Shown here: one piece after another, positions 47,013-58,318 of the stretch | Layout of the letters: each line of letters opens with the position of its first letter | Position numbering within the stretch: the stretch's first letter is position 1 | The notes under the pieces: model-generated | What the model saw: the letters and a program-made list of their open reading frames with translations, nothing else | Databases searched by the model: none | Told to the model about the DNA's origin: nothing | NCBI GenBank assembly: GCA_037976565.1 | Contig: CP137675.1 | Coordinates: 29,711,820-29,775,819 of the forward strand | Source: Mesocentrotus franciscanus | Lineage: Eukaryota > Echinodermata > Echinoidea > Camarodonta > Strongylocentrotidae | Reading direction: 5' to 3' | Length of the DNA: 64,000 bases | Program-made: the position numbers and the translations under genes

Positions 47013-47389
47013 AGGGATCCGGTAACTTTGTCTCAGATTCTGAAACAAAATTCTGGACTTAGCTCATACTGCAATGATAATTATTAACCTTTAGGTCAGT
47101 CAGGAACCCCATGACTTTTACAAGCCGATCGCCTGTCTGATTATCAAGATATTTATGATTGGAATTACAAATTTTGAAAACCGTTTGCCAAACGGTTTTC
47201 ATAACACTACAGTCTATTGGGGGAAACGAGTATGGTAAAACCGGTCACTCAAAGATTTTTACTTTTTTGAGGCACTTCTTGATCATTTTGAAGCGCAATT
47301 TTTTTAGGGCTTCAATATTACACCATATCACAGACACTGATAACACCTAGGGCCGTGTATCTCAGATTTAACATTGTTAAACGATCCCT
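47013..47389. mobile_element. Kolobok-like MITE
   Basis: Ends AGGGATCCGGTAAC and inverted AGGGATCGTTTAAC, flanked by TTAA (47009-47012, 47390-47393). 377 bp, non-coding. Confidence 0.75.
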
Positions 47390-47442
47390 TTAAGGTTGAC
47401 AGTTGGGTTTATTTGACAAATAAATGTTAGATTAGGTTAGAT

Positions 47443-49040
47443 TTGCCTAGTTCTGTCTGTATACACATGGATTCCCTGTAATCTGGACTCCAGTGGTCTC
47501 AACAACGGAAAAGGGATGATTTTAAAAGAGATTGTTAGAGAAGGAAACTTTCATAACCATGTACCTCTCCAAAACAGCCCATTATTTTGTTGTTCTGCCT
47601 TTGTCTCCTCAAGTTGTCATCTTGCTTCATCAGCGTTCATCTCCTATGGTGAAGCATCATCCTAAAATTTAAAATAATGCAAAAGCATTATACACAAATT
47701 ATAATTGCCCTCATGTTGATCAGTATTCTGAACAAGGATACATATGTTCAGCTGGGGGCAGTGTTCGTAGTAGGTCCATGGGTAGATGATCAAGATTTTA
47801 CTTTACCTAAAATGAAAACAACTTCTTTTTTTTAGGGAGGTCGGGGTTGGTTAGGGCAATTAAACCATTATAACCACATGTAGCTATTTCAGTGTGAGTT
47901 GAAAAATTGAATCAAGAGTTTCACGGACATTATGCTTACATGAGAGGTAGTATGTCAATCCACATCCAGTACCATCCCCCCTTCCTCTCTCTAGAAAAAT
48001 ACATTTGTGAAAGTTATATGTAGTTTTTTTTAAGGAAGACATTGAAATTTTATAACCGTAGTCCCTGGGGCAATTTGGGGAGAGGCTGCCCACATGTCAG
48101 AGAGACTCATTCTCACAAAGTTAGATCCCTTTCACCCAAGGATAATTCCTATCAAGTTTGCTTAAATTCCAGCAATCCTTTTATAGAAGTAAGAGTATAT
48201 CAAAATATGACCATGGGGCACCTGGGGGGCTGCCCCATGCCAGATGGTTACCTCATATCAACAACTTTAGATACTTCCTTTCCCAAGGACGATTCCTGTC
48301 AAGTTGAGCATTTTGCTGAGGTGAGCTAATAAATAATTTCTTAGATTTTCATCTACATGTATTTATTAAATGAACCAAACTGTCAAACTTAATAGTACCG
48401 AAGGGCTATAAATGCCATATTTCATCGTCGTCTTGGTTACTGGTTCCAATCAACAGAGCCTGCGCATGAGGTTCACCGCAAAATCATTCAAGCAACGGGA
48501 TGGACCTGGGCAAATTCAGTGTGTGGCGCTGGTGTTATCACCACGCCATTGTTTAGCACAAAATTGTTTGGAACCAGCACCCTTGACAACTTGGCCAATA
48601 CATCACACTTCGGTACTCTATAACCTTCATTTGTTTTTTGATGATATTTCTACTATGATTCAAATCAACTTGTTATCATGGTTAGATTTCCCCATTTCTG
48701 TCTGTATACACATGGAGTCCCTGTAATCTGGACTCCAATGGTCTCAACAAACAGAAAAAGAAAATTTGAAAAGAGATTGTTGTCAGGGTAGAAGGAAACT
48801 TTCATAACCATGTACCTCTCCAAAACGGCCCATTATTTTGTTGTTCTGCCTTTGTCTCCTCAAGTTGTCATCTTGCTCCATCGGCGTTCATCTCCTATGG
48901 GAAAGCATCATCCTAAAAAATGAAGAAAAAAAAATGAAAAATTAAATATGTAAAAGCAGTATACACAAATTATAATTGCACTAATGTTCATCATTAAGTC
49001 TTCTCAACAAGAATACATGTTCACGTGGGGGCAGTGTTTG
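47443..49040. repeat. Direct duplication of about 320 bp, copies 1.24 kb apart
   Basis: The segment ctgtctgtatacacatggat through ctcctatggtgaagcatcat (about 47450-47665, weaker to 47760) recurs at about 48695-48910 (weaker to 49040). Between them, 48040-48330 holds two diverged copies of a unit with ctgccc and cccaaggataattcctatca. Confidence 0.75.
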
Positions 49041-49334
49041 ATGATCAAGATTTTACCTCTTCTGTCCCCCCTCCCTCCTCATACAAATTTGTGACAGGTC
49101 ATTTACAGAACTTGTTTCTGACAAATTTGTAAATCTACTGACTTTGGAAACATTGTTTCCAAACTCTTCCTGACACCCCACAATATAATTTTTTTCAAAT
49201 GATACCACTTTACTGTGGCCACATTAGTCCATCCTAGAAATGAATCACTTCCATACATTCTATTTACAAATGTTTAAAACATTTTGAAAAACAATCCAAA
49301 ATTATCACATTTACTCCACAATTGTACTCATATA

Positions 49335-49506
49335 CAGTCAAACCTGCTTTAGTGACCACCTGTCTACAAAGACCACCTGTCTACAAGGACCACATTTTTG
49401 TTTCCCTTGAAAATGGTTTCTCATTGAAACATGTACTAAAGGAACCTGTCTACAAAGACCACTTTTTGTGTTTCCCTTAGGCGGTCGCTATAGACAGGTT
49501 TGACTG
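49335..49506. mobile_element. Tc1/mariner-type MITE (TA target)
   Basis: Perfect inverted ends CAGTCAAACCTG / CAGGTTTGACTG, flanked by TA. The interior repeats GACCACCTGTCTACAA twice. 172 bp, non-coding. Sequence from 49510 to 51520 shows no gene; a (TAG)n tail-like run is at 50505-50530. Confidence 0.85.
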
Positions 49507-51519
49507 TATCTCTTTATATATCTTTTCATGGTTTACCTACATATATTAAGGAAAATCAATTTCAAGATCACTGAATATTACACCATCATGTTTATAAATA
49601 GACGTACATGTAGGCCTATACCTGTCAATTTTTATGTGAAATCTTTAGGTGTCCATACCATCTTGCATCTTCAACATTTGTGGCAATGTCTATAATAAGT
49701 TCCATGAGTTGGGTTCTTCTGTTAAAGTTAATCTGAGGAAAAGATATCGAAACGAAAGATAAAATCTTTCTCATAATTTTCCCTACATCTATAGGCCCTA
49801 TCCGCATTTTGACATGTTTTCGCATTCGATAGAAAAATTGGTCATCTTTTAATAATTGTCTTATTATTGTTATCTTTCACAGTTCACAGACAACTAATTT
49901 AACGAAAAGACAGCGCTCTTGTTTAAAAACTGCCCCACAAAATATACCTTTATGCTGTGCTCAGTTTATCTCATCAATTGAGCTTGTAAAGCTACATTAG
50001 CCCATCACAGTTCTACATATTCGCAAATGAGAACTGACATGACCAACTGAATTTGTCAACAACCATCATACCTTTCCTATTGTACTTTTGTCTATTTATC
50101 ATGTATTTCATCTTTTGCACAAGCTGCACCTTGAGCATTTGATTGTCAAGTGGATTTGGTGCCTTACAAATCTTATGTATTATTATTATAAATGACAGTC
50201 ATCTTGTTTCGTTCAGTACAACTCAATACCTCATCCACTTTGGCATGCCATGAACACATACTTTATAGAGTGGCATTAATAATAACACTTGGATCAGGGA
50301 GATAGAAACACTGCAATTGAACAAATTAATTCATCAAGACAAATTATTTGAGATTTATCTAAAAGCCTTGATCTCGAGTCCGACTCTGAGAGTGGAAAAG
50401 GGCAGGAAAAATGCTCCACGCAGACGGCGAACTAGGGACATTTAATGTTTGGAACTTCACGAGAAAGAATGGCATCGCATGATTTGTTAGAATTTTCGCG
50501 ACAAAGTGATGTAGTAGTAGTAGTAGTAGAATATATTAGCGCCTATATAATTCATTGCCAGAGAAGTTATCTGTGAAAAACCGCTCATGTGACCGGAAAC
50601 CGGGCAGGCAACATGCAGTAGATCTAGACTACTTTGACTTCGATGACTACTTCGATGACTATTTTAAACACACACAGATATGCATGCATGCGTACGGCAT
50701 GTAGCAGGATAGCACTAGCACTATACTGTAGGCCTACATACAAAGTCTATAGTATAGTATAGAGTCTAGTACTAGTAGTAGCAGTAGCAGTGCCATTGCC
50801 ATTGTATAATTAACGACTCATTTCACTTTTCAGAATAGATCCACCATTTAAGACCCACCTAGATTGGAATAGGGTAATCTGTTGCAGTATAACTCGAATT
50901 TATTCTGATCACTGATGCAAGAAACTTACGAAATTGAACGGTTAACTTAAAAATGTAATTAGGTCTATGAGTTCGAACTTCTTCTTATTCTTTAATTTGC
51001 ACGGAAATTCCCCGAGATTGTCCCCCTAAAGTCTGGGAAGACTTTCCCGGGAGGTAAGGGGGTAAGGCTGAAAACTAGCTCATGACGACAAAAACTGAAA
51101 AGTTCGAGTGTAGATTGCACAGTATGTTATTTCCAAAACATCTAGATCTAGTATGAAATCCTGAAATAGTATGAAAGCACTAGAAAATAGAAATGTATCT
51201 AAAGTACATGGCAGTCATGATTGTAGCGGAATATATTAAATATATGGATAATTATAGCACGACTCACCTTCGAGTTTCTTGGGTCTTAGACTCAGAGTTC
51301 ACCGCACAGAAAGATCTCTTCTATATTTCGATCAAGCGACCAATAAGACTTTGGTCGTAGTTAGCGCAACAAAAGAATGATAGAATTCAGGCTATGGTGT
51401 CTTCGAAATAAAAAAACAAAAAGTGAAAATGTAACATGGATGATATTGATAAAGAGAAGAAAGATTGGACAAAAGCTTTCACCAGAGTCTCCAATGTCAC
51501 AGCAAAATAACAGATTTCA

Positions 51520-53170
51520 TATCATAGCAAAACACGAGGGTTAACCTCGCTTTTCATAAGGACCGCTATTCATAATTTGAGAAAAGGGTCTCTATTCATA
51601 ATAGGACATGAGGGTCGCTATTCATATTACGAAATGAGGGTCGCTATATTATATTCATAATACGAAATGAGGGTCGCTATATAATACGGGGTGATCGAGG
51701 GTCGCTATTCATTCAAAAAATGAATATGAAATAAGCAATGAACAAAATGATAAGAAAGCGAAATAATGAATATGGGACACCCCACGGCTGTGGCGTAGCC
51801 GCGGTGAGGGGGCGTGAGAGATTTTTTTATTTATTTATTTTTATTTAGGGGTGCGATATAGCCCTCGTAGCGACAAGGAGGCAGGATATAATGATAAATA
51901 CAGAACAAACACAGGAAAAATACGGAATTTAAACATAAATATGCAATCAGGTTCAGAAAAAGGTAAACATTGATTAATTCGAGACATAAATTCAAAGCAA
52001 ACACAGAAAATATACATGTAATGATGTAATAATTATTCAAATCCATTTATAATCATGCTACGAGGGCTATTGATGTTACGAGGGCTTTAGCAGGGGCGGA
52101 TCCAGGATTTTCCAATAGGGGCGGCCTGAAATGTAAAAATCGCGCCGATCGATATTTCGCTCAGTGGGGGGTAGTGTGAGCACTAAGTAAAATAAACAAA
52201 GAAACAAAAAAACTCAAAACCCCTCCCATTGAGCAAACGAAAAGGAAAATTTGTAGTTACCATCTTTTCTCTAAACTTTTTTTTGCCAGGTGGGGGCCCG
52301 TCGGGCGCCCTCGCCCCACGTGGATCCGCGCCTGGGCTATATATATCCTACCCCCAATTTTTACGCTACATGACGCGAAAAAACCCTTCAAGGTCCGAAA
52401 GTGTTCAAGCCCCTATCCCCCAAAAAAAACAATTTGAAGTGCCCCCCTCATCCCTCTCCGGGCAGTAACTAGGCTCATGGTCCGGTCCAAACCCATTTGG
52501 TTTCGGTGTTAGGAAAGTTTCAGGAAATCAAGATTATGGATAAATGAAGTTAGGTTAATCAATATGATTACTCGTATCCTGAGGTATGATAATTCCTGGA
52601 AAAACGAAAATCTATCAGTCTTCATTGGCTATTAATTGAAGAGCTTCTGGATGCCTGGATATGGCTGAGGCTATAATGATTTGTAGGTCCATAAGTCCTA
52701 CTTAAACCTACTTGCTACAAAACATTATTTTCGTTTATAAACAATTACTAGTTTCTGAAATAGCAAACTCAGTGATAGTGGGCCTGCTTGTTCTACTTAA
52801 TGTCTCAGTGGCAAAGCCTGGATAAGATTAGTCGGGGGCAGGGTAGTGGGGCAACATTTCCCATAAGGCGGACAAATTATGATATGATAAGATGTTTTAC
52901 TACTTTTTCGTCACCGCAGGAGCGGGGAAATATATTAGCTAGATTATGGGGATGTCTCTATATAATTATCAAAGATAAAAGGTAAAATATACTTCTTAAA
53001 GAGACAAATATTCGGGGCCATGTGTAGCCCCCCCCCCGCCCCGCAGCTACGCCACAGCCGCGGGCGTCCCCCATCCAATATTTCCCTTTGATATTACCAT
53101 TTTGTTCATTGCTTATCTAATTTGTATGAATAGCGACCCGAATAGCGATTTGAGATTATAATATGCCCTT
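51520..53170. mobile_element. Element with long inverted arms and repeated GGGTCGCTATTCAT motif
   Basis: The segment around 51690-51810 (aataagcaatgaacaaaatg, acggctgtggcgtagccgcgg) is the reverse complement of 53040-53150. Outside the left arm, five to six copies of gagggtcgctattcata lie in tandem; the right end carries one or two. A hAT MITE (52091-52334) is nested inside. No transposase seen. Confidence 0.65.
52091..52334. mobile_element. hAT MITE
   Basis: Ends CAGGGGCGGATCCAGG and inverted CAGGCGCGGATCCACG, the same class as 20462-20656. Flanks ggctttag and ggctatat resemble a decayed 8-bp duplication. Confidence 0.75.
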
Positions 53171-54237
53171 TTAGTTTTAGGAACACGCATTTCTATCGAA
53201 TGTTGACATTTCAATTTCAAGTTGAGGTTATATAATACGCCCTTTTTATAGGAACATGCAATTCTATTGAGTTTAGAAACTTAAACAAATAGATGTAGGT
53301 AATTTTAAGCATTTTCAAACTATTGCTAAATAAAAAGATTGAACTAAACAAAATATGAAATACTTGAGTTTCAAGTTATTTTTGGCCAGGTTTTCACAGT
53401 TGGTAAATTATATTAGAGCTTCAGATGGAAATCGGCCATTAATTAACGCATAACGTTTAATAAAATATATAACTCAAATTAACAGTATTTAGATTTAAAG
53501 GCCATATAAAGTATTGTATAATATTTCAATAAGATAAAGAGCTTATCAAATTAAATGTTTTTGATCATTACTCCTAATTAGGGCGCATATGTTTGTCACG
53601 TGCCAATATTTTTTATGTCTTCTGCAGATTGAAGTTAGGGCTCAAACCGGCATATCGAGGGCTTATCTACACAATAATGGCAACAATTCGGCTTTAAGTT
53701 TGAAGTCTTTCAAAAAGAAAATCGTATGACGTTTCCGTTACATATTGATCCACACCATGTAAAAGCGGTAAAGTTGTTCTTTACTGCCAAACATGTGTCA
53801 CATGCCGACAGTTTTTTCCGGGTTTCACCGTTTCAGATTGAAGTTGGGCTCAAACCGGTATTTTTTCCTTTTCAATTAGACGATTTGGAAACACTACAAC
53901 CCCGTTTGGTGGCTGGCTTCCTCATTAAGCGCTAACATTGTGGGCTTCCAACGTATTGGTCGCAGGCTTATTGGTCGCTAGTGTCAAGGGCTAGTCTCGT
54001 ACGTACAGCCAATTGTATGGTGAAGTACTGTTCCGTTTGGGGCTAGACTCGTACGTTTAGCCATTTTTATGGTGTTATTAATTTGATATAAATTGTAGCC
54101 AACAAACGATTTGGGAGTAAACAGTACATCTCTCTTGTCTTATGTTACATAAAAATACAATATTAATGGTAAGATACAATCAAGTGGAGCAGAGTGAAGG
54201 TATATACATTTTAAGTCGATTTTTAAGTTGTAGGGTT
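53171..54237. other. Intronic DNA, interior of the 17.8-kb element
   Basis: A sentence-like repeat (cagattgaagttrgggctcaaaccggyat) occurs at about 53626 and 53834, and a second (ggctagwctcgtacgt) at about 53990 and 54042, both in direct orientation. No gene. Confidence 0.5.
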
Positions 54238-54400
54238 CAGGACGCATTTCGCCAGTGGACACATCTCGCCGTGACTTAAGCGGCGACATGTGTCCGACCT
54301 AAGACACATATCGCCGACGTAAGACGCGTCTCGCCACCCAATTTTCGGCGACCTGTGTCTGCGGACACAGATCGCCACCCGGACACTCTGGCCCGTGACA
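54238..54400. repeat. Right subterminal motif array of the 17.8-kb element
   Basis: About eight copies, both orientations, of the motif seen at 36564-36790 (e.g. GGACACATCTCGCC, GACACATATCGCC, GACGCGTCTCGCC, GGCGACCTGTGTCT). Order and spacing differ from the left array, so the two are related but not exact inverted repeats. Confidence 0.8.
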
Positions 54401-54621
54401 CCGGCAACCAATGCAATTTACGTAGTACTGGAGTTATGTGTTCACAAGAACGTGTGTGTGTTACAAGCCTGGCAGCAGAGTTTTGAATTCTCTGGAGTTT
54501 TTCTATGTGCGAGTCCGGAAGGCCATAAAGAAGGCTATTGCATTGATCAAGACGGCATGTAATAAATGCATGTATAAGCGTTTCAGTAGATTTTTGATCA
54601 AGAAAATTGATGATAATAATG

Positions 54622-54655
<34 letters not shown>

Positions 54656-54723
54656 CAATTTAACGCACTATAGGTTCTTACATCGGATAAACTTATCGGA
54701 TAAATTGAACGGCATATCCTTAC

Positions 54724-54846
54724 CGGTTTGGCACCTTAAGCCAATGAAGCCTGGAAGACATGTGCACGTAAACGTGGTAGGCTCTTGATTACACGTGCCT
54801 CCGTTCATACACGAGTCGGTTTGACATGGTACTGCTGGTGTTCCAG
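54724..54846 (-). CDS. Mosaic membrane protein, EGF-like exon 2
   Basis: Acceptor tttctttgcAG (54848-54847), donor ACCG|GTAAGG. Encodes GTPAVPCQTDSCMNGGTCNQ then TFTCTCLPGFIGLRCQT, a textbook EGF with the CxNGGxC and CxCxxGFxGxxC patterns. Phase 1-1. A 24.9-kb intron separates it from the next EGF exon. Confidence 0.95.
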
Positions 54847-55588
54847 CTGCAAAGAAATATATACTGTGTGGGTAAGTCAGGTGGGGATCCAGTATTTTGG
54901 ACAAGGGTACCATCATTTAGAGAATTATGTGACACACAGAGAAGGGGGAAAAGGGGTCGAAAAATAAAAAAAATGATAATTTAACAATTACAAAATCAAA
55001 AATGAGGAGCATCTTTTATCGTTTTTGTGTTTTTTTTTATCGAGGTATGCAACATGGTTTTCAAACGGTGAGGCCGGTTGTGCTTACGCCTCTAAATCCA
55101 TTAGAGTTATTGAAGTGAATGTGACAAAGGCATTCTGTCTCAGCACAACCGTAACATGCTCTCCCAGCTGCCAGTAGCATTGCCAAACCATTAGAGTTAA
55201 TTTTTACTCGGGGCGGGGTGGGAAAGGGGATGGACCAAACTTATACTGACTTTTCAGTCAATTATTGTCCAAAAACAGAATCAAAACGTCATCTAAACTC
55301 AAATAATAGCCACGCTATGAAAATGTTAAACTCTTTTCTTTCCCTATGTCGACATGATTAAAAAGAAAAGATATAAAAACATATACACAAAATGTGGCTC
55401 CTCCAATACCATTGATAACAGAAATGTATTCAGGGGATACCACTCGCCGAACGCTTCCTGTATTGAAGTGTGGTTTTAATATTCTTTTAATGTAAATGGC
55501 ATAGCCTGTATCGGGAGTCCTCGTATTGCTTATAACAAGGTAAAATGAAGTGACATTGTGTGTATCAAGCAAACAAGTGGAGTCTTAC

Positions 55589-55717
55589 GATTGCACTGTG
55601 AGCTTCCTAAAGAGTTTTCAAACCCCTCGTAGCAGTTGCACTGAAATGTGTCCATCCTGTTAACACAGAAGCTATTAACATCCGCACTGCATGGCAAAGT
55701 CGAGCATTTGTTAATAT
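55589..55717 (-). CDS. Mosaic membrane protein, calcium-binding-type EGF exon 1
   Basis: Acceptor cttcaaacAG (55719-55718), donor AATC|GTAAGA. Encodes (N/D)INKCSTLPCSADVNSFC, then VNRMDTFQCNCYEGFENS and SSQC: six cysteines with a D/N-I-N-x-C calcium-binding opening. The first codon forms across the junction with the last sushi exon (A|AT = Asn), and the last with the next EGF (C|CT = Pro). Confidence 0.93.
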
Positions 55718-56222
55718 CTGTTTGAAGTGTTGAAATAATGTGGGAGATGGAGAAACAGTTATCCATACATTTGGAATGGAAATTAACAACATTTTATTAG
55801 CTGCAAGAAAATTGGTTTATATGAACTCTTATACACTGATTGTCCAGTATTGATGTACTTTTAAAAGTTTAAGTAATGCTACGGAGACTTCAGAATGAGG
55901 ACTGTATTGAAAATGAATCAAATTAGATAGCATAACACACATTAAAAACTAATACGTCGCAATACTTTGATGATGTACTAGAATATCAAAGGAGATCCAT
56001 CCAGTACAATAAATAATAATGATCAGTCCTACCTACTTTGTTGTATTACTAATGTTTTTTCGAGCATACTACTACCGATAAGATTGTACAGAAGCAATCG
56101 GTTCTTTTAATTTTTGAGTAATCATTCGATATTCGTTTGTTCATACAAGCAATCAATGTGCTTGGCTAGGGCTCCCAATATAATATGAGTATATATCGGT
56201 TAAATGTAACATGTTCACGTAC

Positions 56223-56405
56223 TGCTACAGCCGATGTTATCCGAAAGTTGGCCATTCGACTGGCAGTAGACAGTTGAGTTCCCGACCAGAATGTATCCAA
56301 TAGGGCAGGTAAAATCACATTGTGTATTCTCAGTGATGTCGATTCCTGCAGGACACGCGTTGTTGGTGTTGTTCAGCGGTGGAAGGTAGTTTACCTCACA
56401 AAGAA
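56223..56405 (-). CDS. Mosaic membrane protein, sushi module 10 (A-type, diverged)
   Basis: 183-bp exon, acceptor tttcccctAG (56407-56406), donor AGCA|GTACGT. Encodes LCEVNYLPPLNNTNNACPAG, then QCDFTCPIGYILVGNSTVYC and NIGC. Six cysteines: the four canonical sushi cysteines plus an extra pair, as in selectin sushi repeats; the usual Trp before the last Cys is replaced. It is the most diverged A-type copy, and no B-type exon lies between it and module 9. Confidence 0.92.
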
Positions 56406-56459
56406 CTAGGGGAAATGTATAGACAAGATAAACTAGAAAAGCCAAGGTTTGGACCTACT

Positions 56460-56890
56460 TCTACTTCTAACAATGAAATAATAATAACGATGATGATAAT
56501 GATAATATTGGTAATACTACTACTACTATTAATAATAATATTAATAATAATAATCTGGGTTGATATAGCGCTTGATAATCTAACATGACTCTAAGCACTT
56601 TACAGAAATGTAATACCCAGGTCATCGTATTCAGGTTTGACCGCAAACTAAGTATGCACATTCTCCACTCCCTGGGGATTAATCGATCAAGGCACCTTTT
56701 AACATACGCCCACTATGCTGAGCAAACTACGATGACTTGACGTGCTAATGGGTACCATTCAACGCCGTGGTGGAGAGGAGCGAAAGGTAAAATGCTTTGC
56801 TTAAGGGCATAATTAAGTACCGTTCCCGACATCGAACCCACGTCCACGACATTTTGCATATCCGGTCAAGTGTCTAAATTTATTACAAGA
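56460..56890 (-). mobile_element. tRNA-derived SINE, second type
   Basis: Minus-strand head at about 56885 (CACTTGACCGGATATGCAAA, box B-like GGGTTCGATGTC), a body of about 270 bp, then CTTAGAGTCATGTTAGATTA, AAGCGCTATATCAACCCAG and an (ATT)n/(TAG)n tail to 56460. It lies in the intron between sushi modules 9 and 10. Its body differs from the SINE at 20048. Confidence 0.75.
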
Positions 56891-57448
56891 TATGTGAGTC
56901 GAATAAATAAGGCAATAAAAATGGGCCACTTCATAATTTGACGTTCTTTATACATATGGACAGTTCAACAGCTTTAGTCCAGAAACTGGCTGGCACGAGT
57001 ACCGCGGGGAATATAGCTTGATCTTACTCGGGAAATGAAATACGAGGAGGAGACGGAGTGGAAAGGGGTCATTTTATCTTATTTTCACGTTGCCCCAGTC
57101 CCCCTCCCACACAAATACACAAACAAACAACTTTCTCCCCCTCTCTTTCACTCTCTCCCTCTCTCTCTCTTTCTACAAGTTTCTACATTTTTGAGGGATC
57201 GAAGCGGACAATCAAAAGGCCTTTCATCGAAATTATAAATGAACCCTGTTTTCCTACGAGACCAATTTTTTTTTAAGTTGGGGCTTATTTTAAAAACCTG
57301 TTCTAGGAAATAAGTTACTAACAATTTTTTAATGCTGTCACATTCGGGTAACATTGTGATACTAATTTAGTGACCCCAACCCAGGAGAGAGAGACCATTT
57401 CGGCCGATCTTGAAAACTGATAAGCCATATGCTAATCGATTTACTTAC

Positions 57449-57631
57449 TCTCACATCCAATTTGATCAGATAGTAGACCGTTGGACTGGCAAAAGACAGT
57501 TGAGCTCCCGACAAGATTGTATCCAGTAGGGCAGGTAAAATCACACTGTGTATCCTCAGCGATGTTCATTCCTGCAGGGCACGCATTGTTTGTATTATTC
57601 ACCGGTGAAGTGTAGTTAACTTCACAAAGTA
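57449..57631 (-). CDS. Mosaic membrane protein, sushi module 9 (A-type, intermediate)
   Basis: 183-bp exon, acceptor tttccatAG (57633-57632), donor GAGA|GTAAGT. It differs from modules 1, 3, 5 and 7 at several positions (CPAGMNIAED, NLVGSSTVFC, GCE) and lacks two of their three Asn-glycosylation sequons. It marks the older edge of the array: its downstream flank (57180-57440) aligns with unit introns only with many changes. Confidence 0.93.
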
Positions 57632-58135
57632 CTATGGAAAATAGATGAAAAGAAACATAATAACCATCGAGAAATAAAAATGACAAAATAATTCCAATTT
57701 TTTAACAATAATCTAGCAACTTTAGAGATTGGTATTTTTCAAAAACGCGGTCATATGATGTATATGAGTACGGAGATTACATTTTTTTAGAAAACATGCA
57801 ATTCCATTGCATCCGTCATCGAAAAGGAGCCACTTCTAAACGAAATAATATCAATTATGAAATCTGCAGCGAAAAGGTATGATGCGTTCATATGGAATTT
57901 TTTGAAGCCCTTGTCCATCAACTCAATGAAATATAAGGGAAAATGACATCCAGGGAGGGGCGGATGTGGGGAGGGGTCTTTATTTCTGTTCACGCCCCCT
58001 CCCCTCTCTCTCTCTCTCTCTCGCTCTTGATTTTCTTTCTTTTCATGTTTGCCACTTTATGGAAAACACATGCCCCCACATACTCCCATGGCTACGCTAA
58101 AGGAATTGATTGTAAAATAGTGTGTATAAACTTAC

Positions 58136-58318
58136 TAAGACATGTTGGAAGAGATCCTTCGAGTTGTCCATCCACTTGACACACTGTTGTTTTGTCACCA
58201 ACGAGGGCATATCCATCGGAGCAATCAAAGACACACTCATCTTGCCAATTGACCACAGAGCTTGAGACACATGTTCCAATGAGAGGCGAATTGTAGGTCC
58301 ATACCTGGCATTTAATGA
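58136..58318 (-). CDS. Mosaic membrane protein, sushi module 8 (B-type)
   Basis: 183-bp exon, acceptor gctatcgttAG (58320-58319), donor CTTA|GTAAGT. Encodes IKCQVWTYNSPLIGTCVSSS, QDECVFDCSDGYALVGDKTT, VCQVDGQLEGSLPTCL: sushi with six cysteines and the C-x-x-GY-x-LVG core. Phase 1-1; junction codons on both sides give Ile. Confidence 0.95.

Larger units (their letters stand above)
36564..54400. mobile_element. 17.8-kb insertion with Ginger1-like ends (TGTC...GACA, CCGG duplication)
   Basis: Left end TGTCGTGGCGAGATGTGTCT; right end, inverted, TGTCACGGGCCAGAGTGTCC. Both are flanked by CCGG (36560-36563, 54401-54404; the duplication could be read as 6-bp CACCGG). Deleting the insertion plus one CCGG restores the host LINE frame. 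TGTNR ends with CCGG-specific duplication are the published signature of Ginger1 cut-and-paste transposons, whose transposase resembles gypsy integrase. No such ORF is visible here. The interior holds a SINE, several MITEs and tandem repeats, so much of the length may be later insertions, or the ends may have mobilised a chromosomal segment. Alternatives are listed under findings. Confidence 0.72.
30540..54610 (-). mobile_element. 5'-truncated LINE (CR1/L2-like) split into three pieces by nested insertions
   Basis: Pieces in reading order: 54610-54401 (DQKSTETLIHAFITCRLDQC, LQRIQNSAARLV, ending LRKLHWLP), 36559-36510 (VTYRIMYKILVLTYKC) and 30967-30540 (ELAPIYLQELI, then SFSKPSAELWNKLP and a tail with ATT/TAG repeats). 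Joined, they read in one frame through the first junction (CCG-GTG-ACG) and rejoin a coherent frame at the second, so this is one insertion later invaded twice. Related LINE ends lie at 2772-3316 and 8268-9012. Confidence 0.82.

Noticed and set aside
48042..48726. Plus-strand ORFs of 95-104 codons
   Set aside because: They overlap duplicated intronic segments, and no domain or conserved frame is evident between the copies.
36564..54400. Polinton/Maverick interpretation of the 17.8-kb insertion
   Set aside because: Size and a possible 6-bp duplication would fit, but no polymerase B, integrase, ATPase or capsid ORF is visible and the ends do not start AG. CCGG with TGTC ends fits Ginger1 better.
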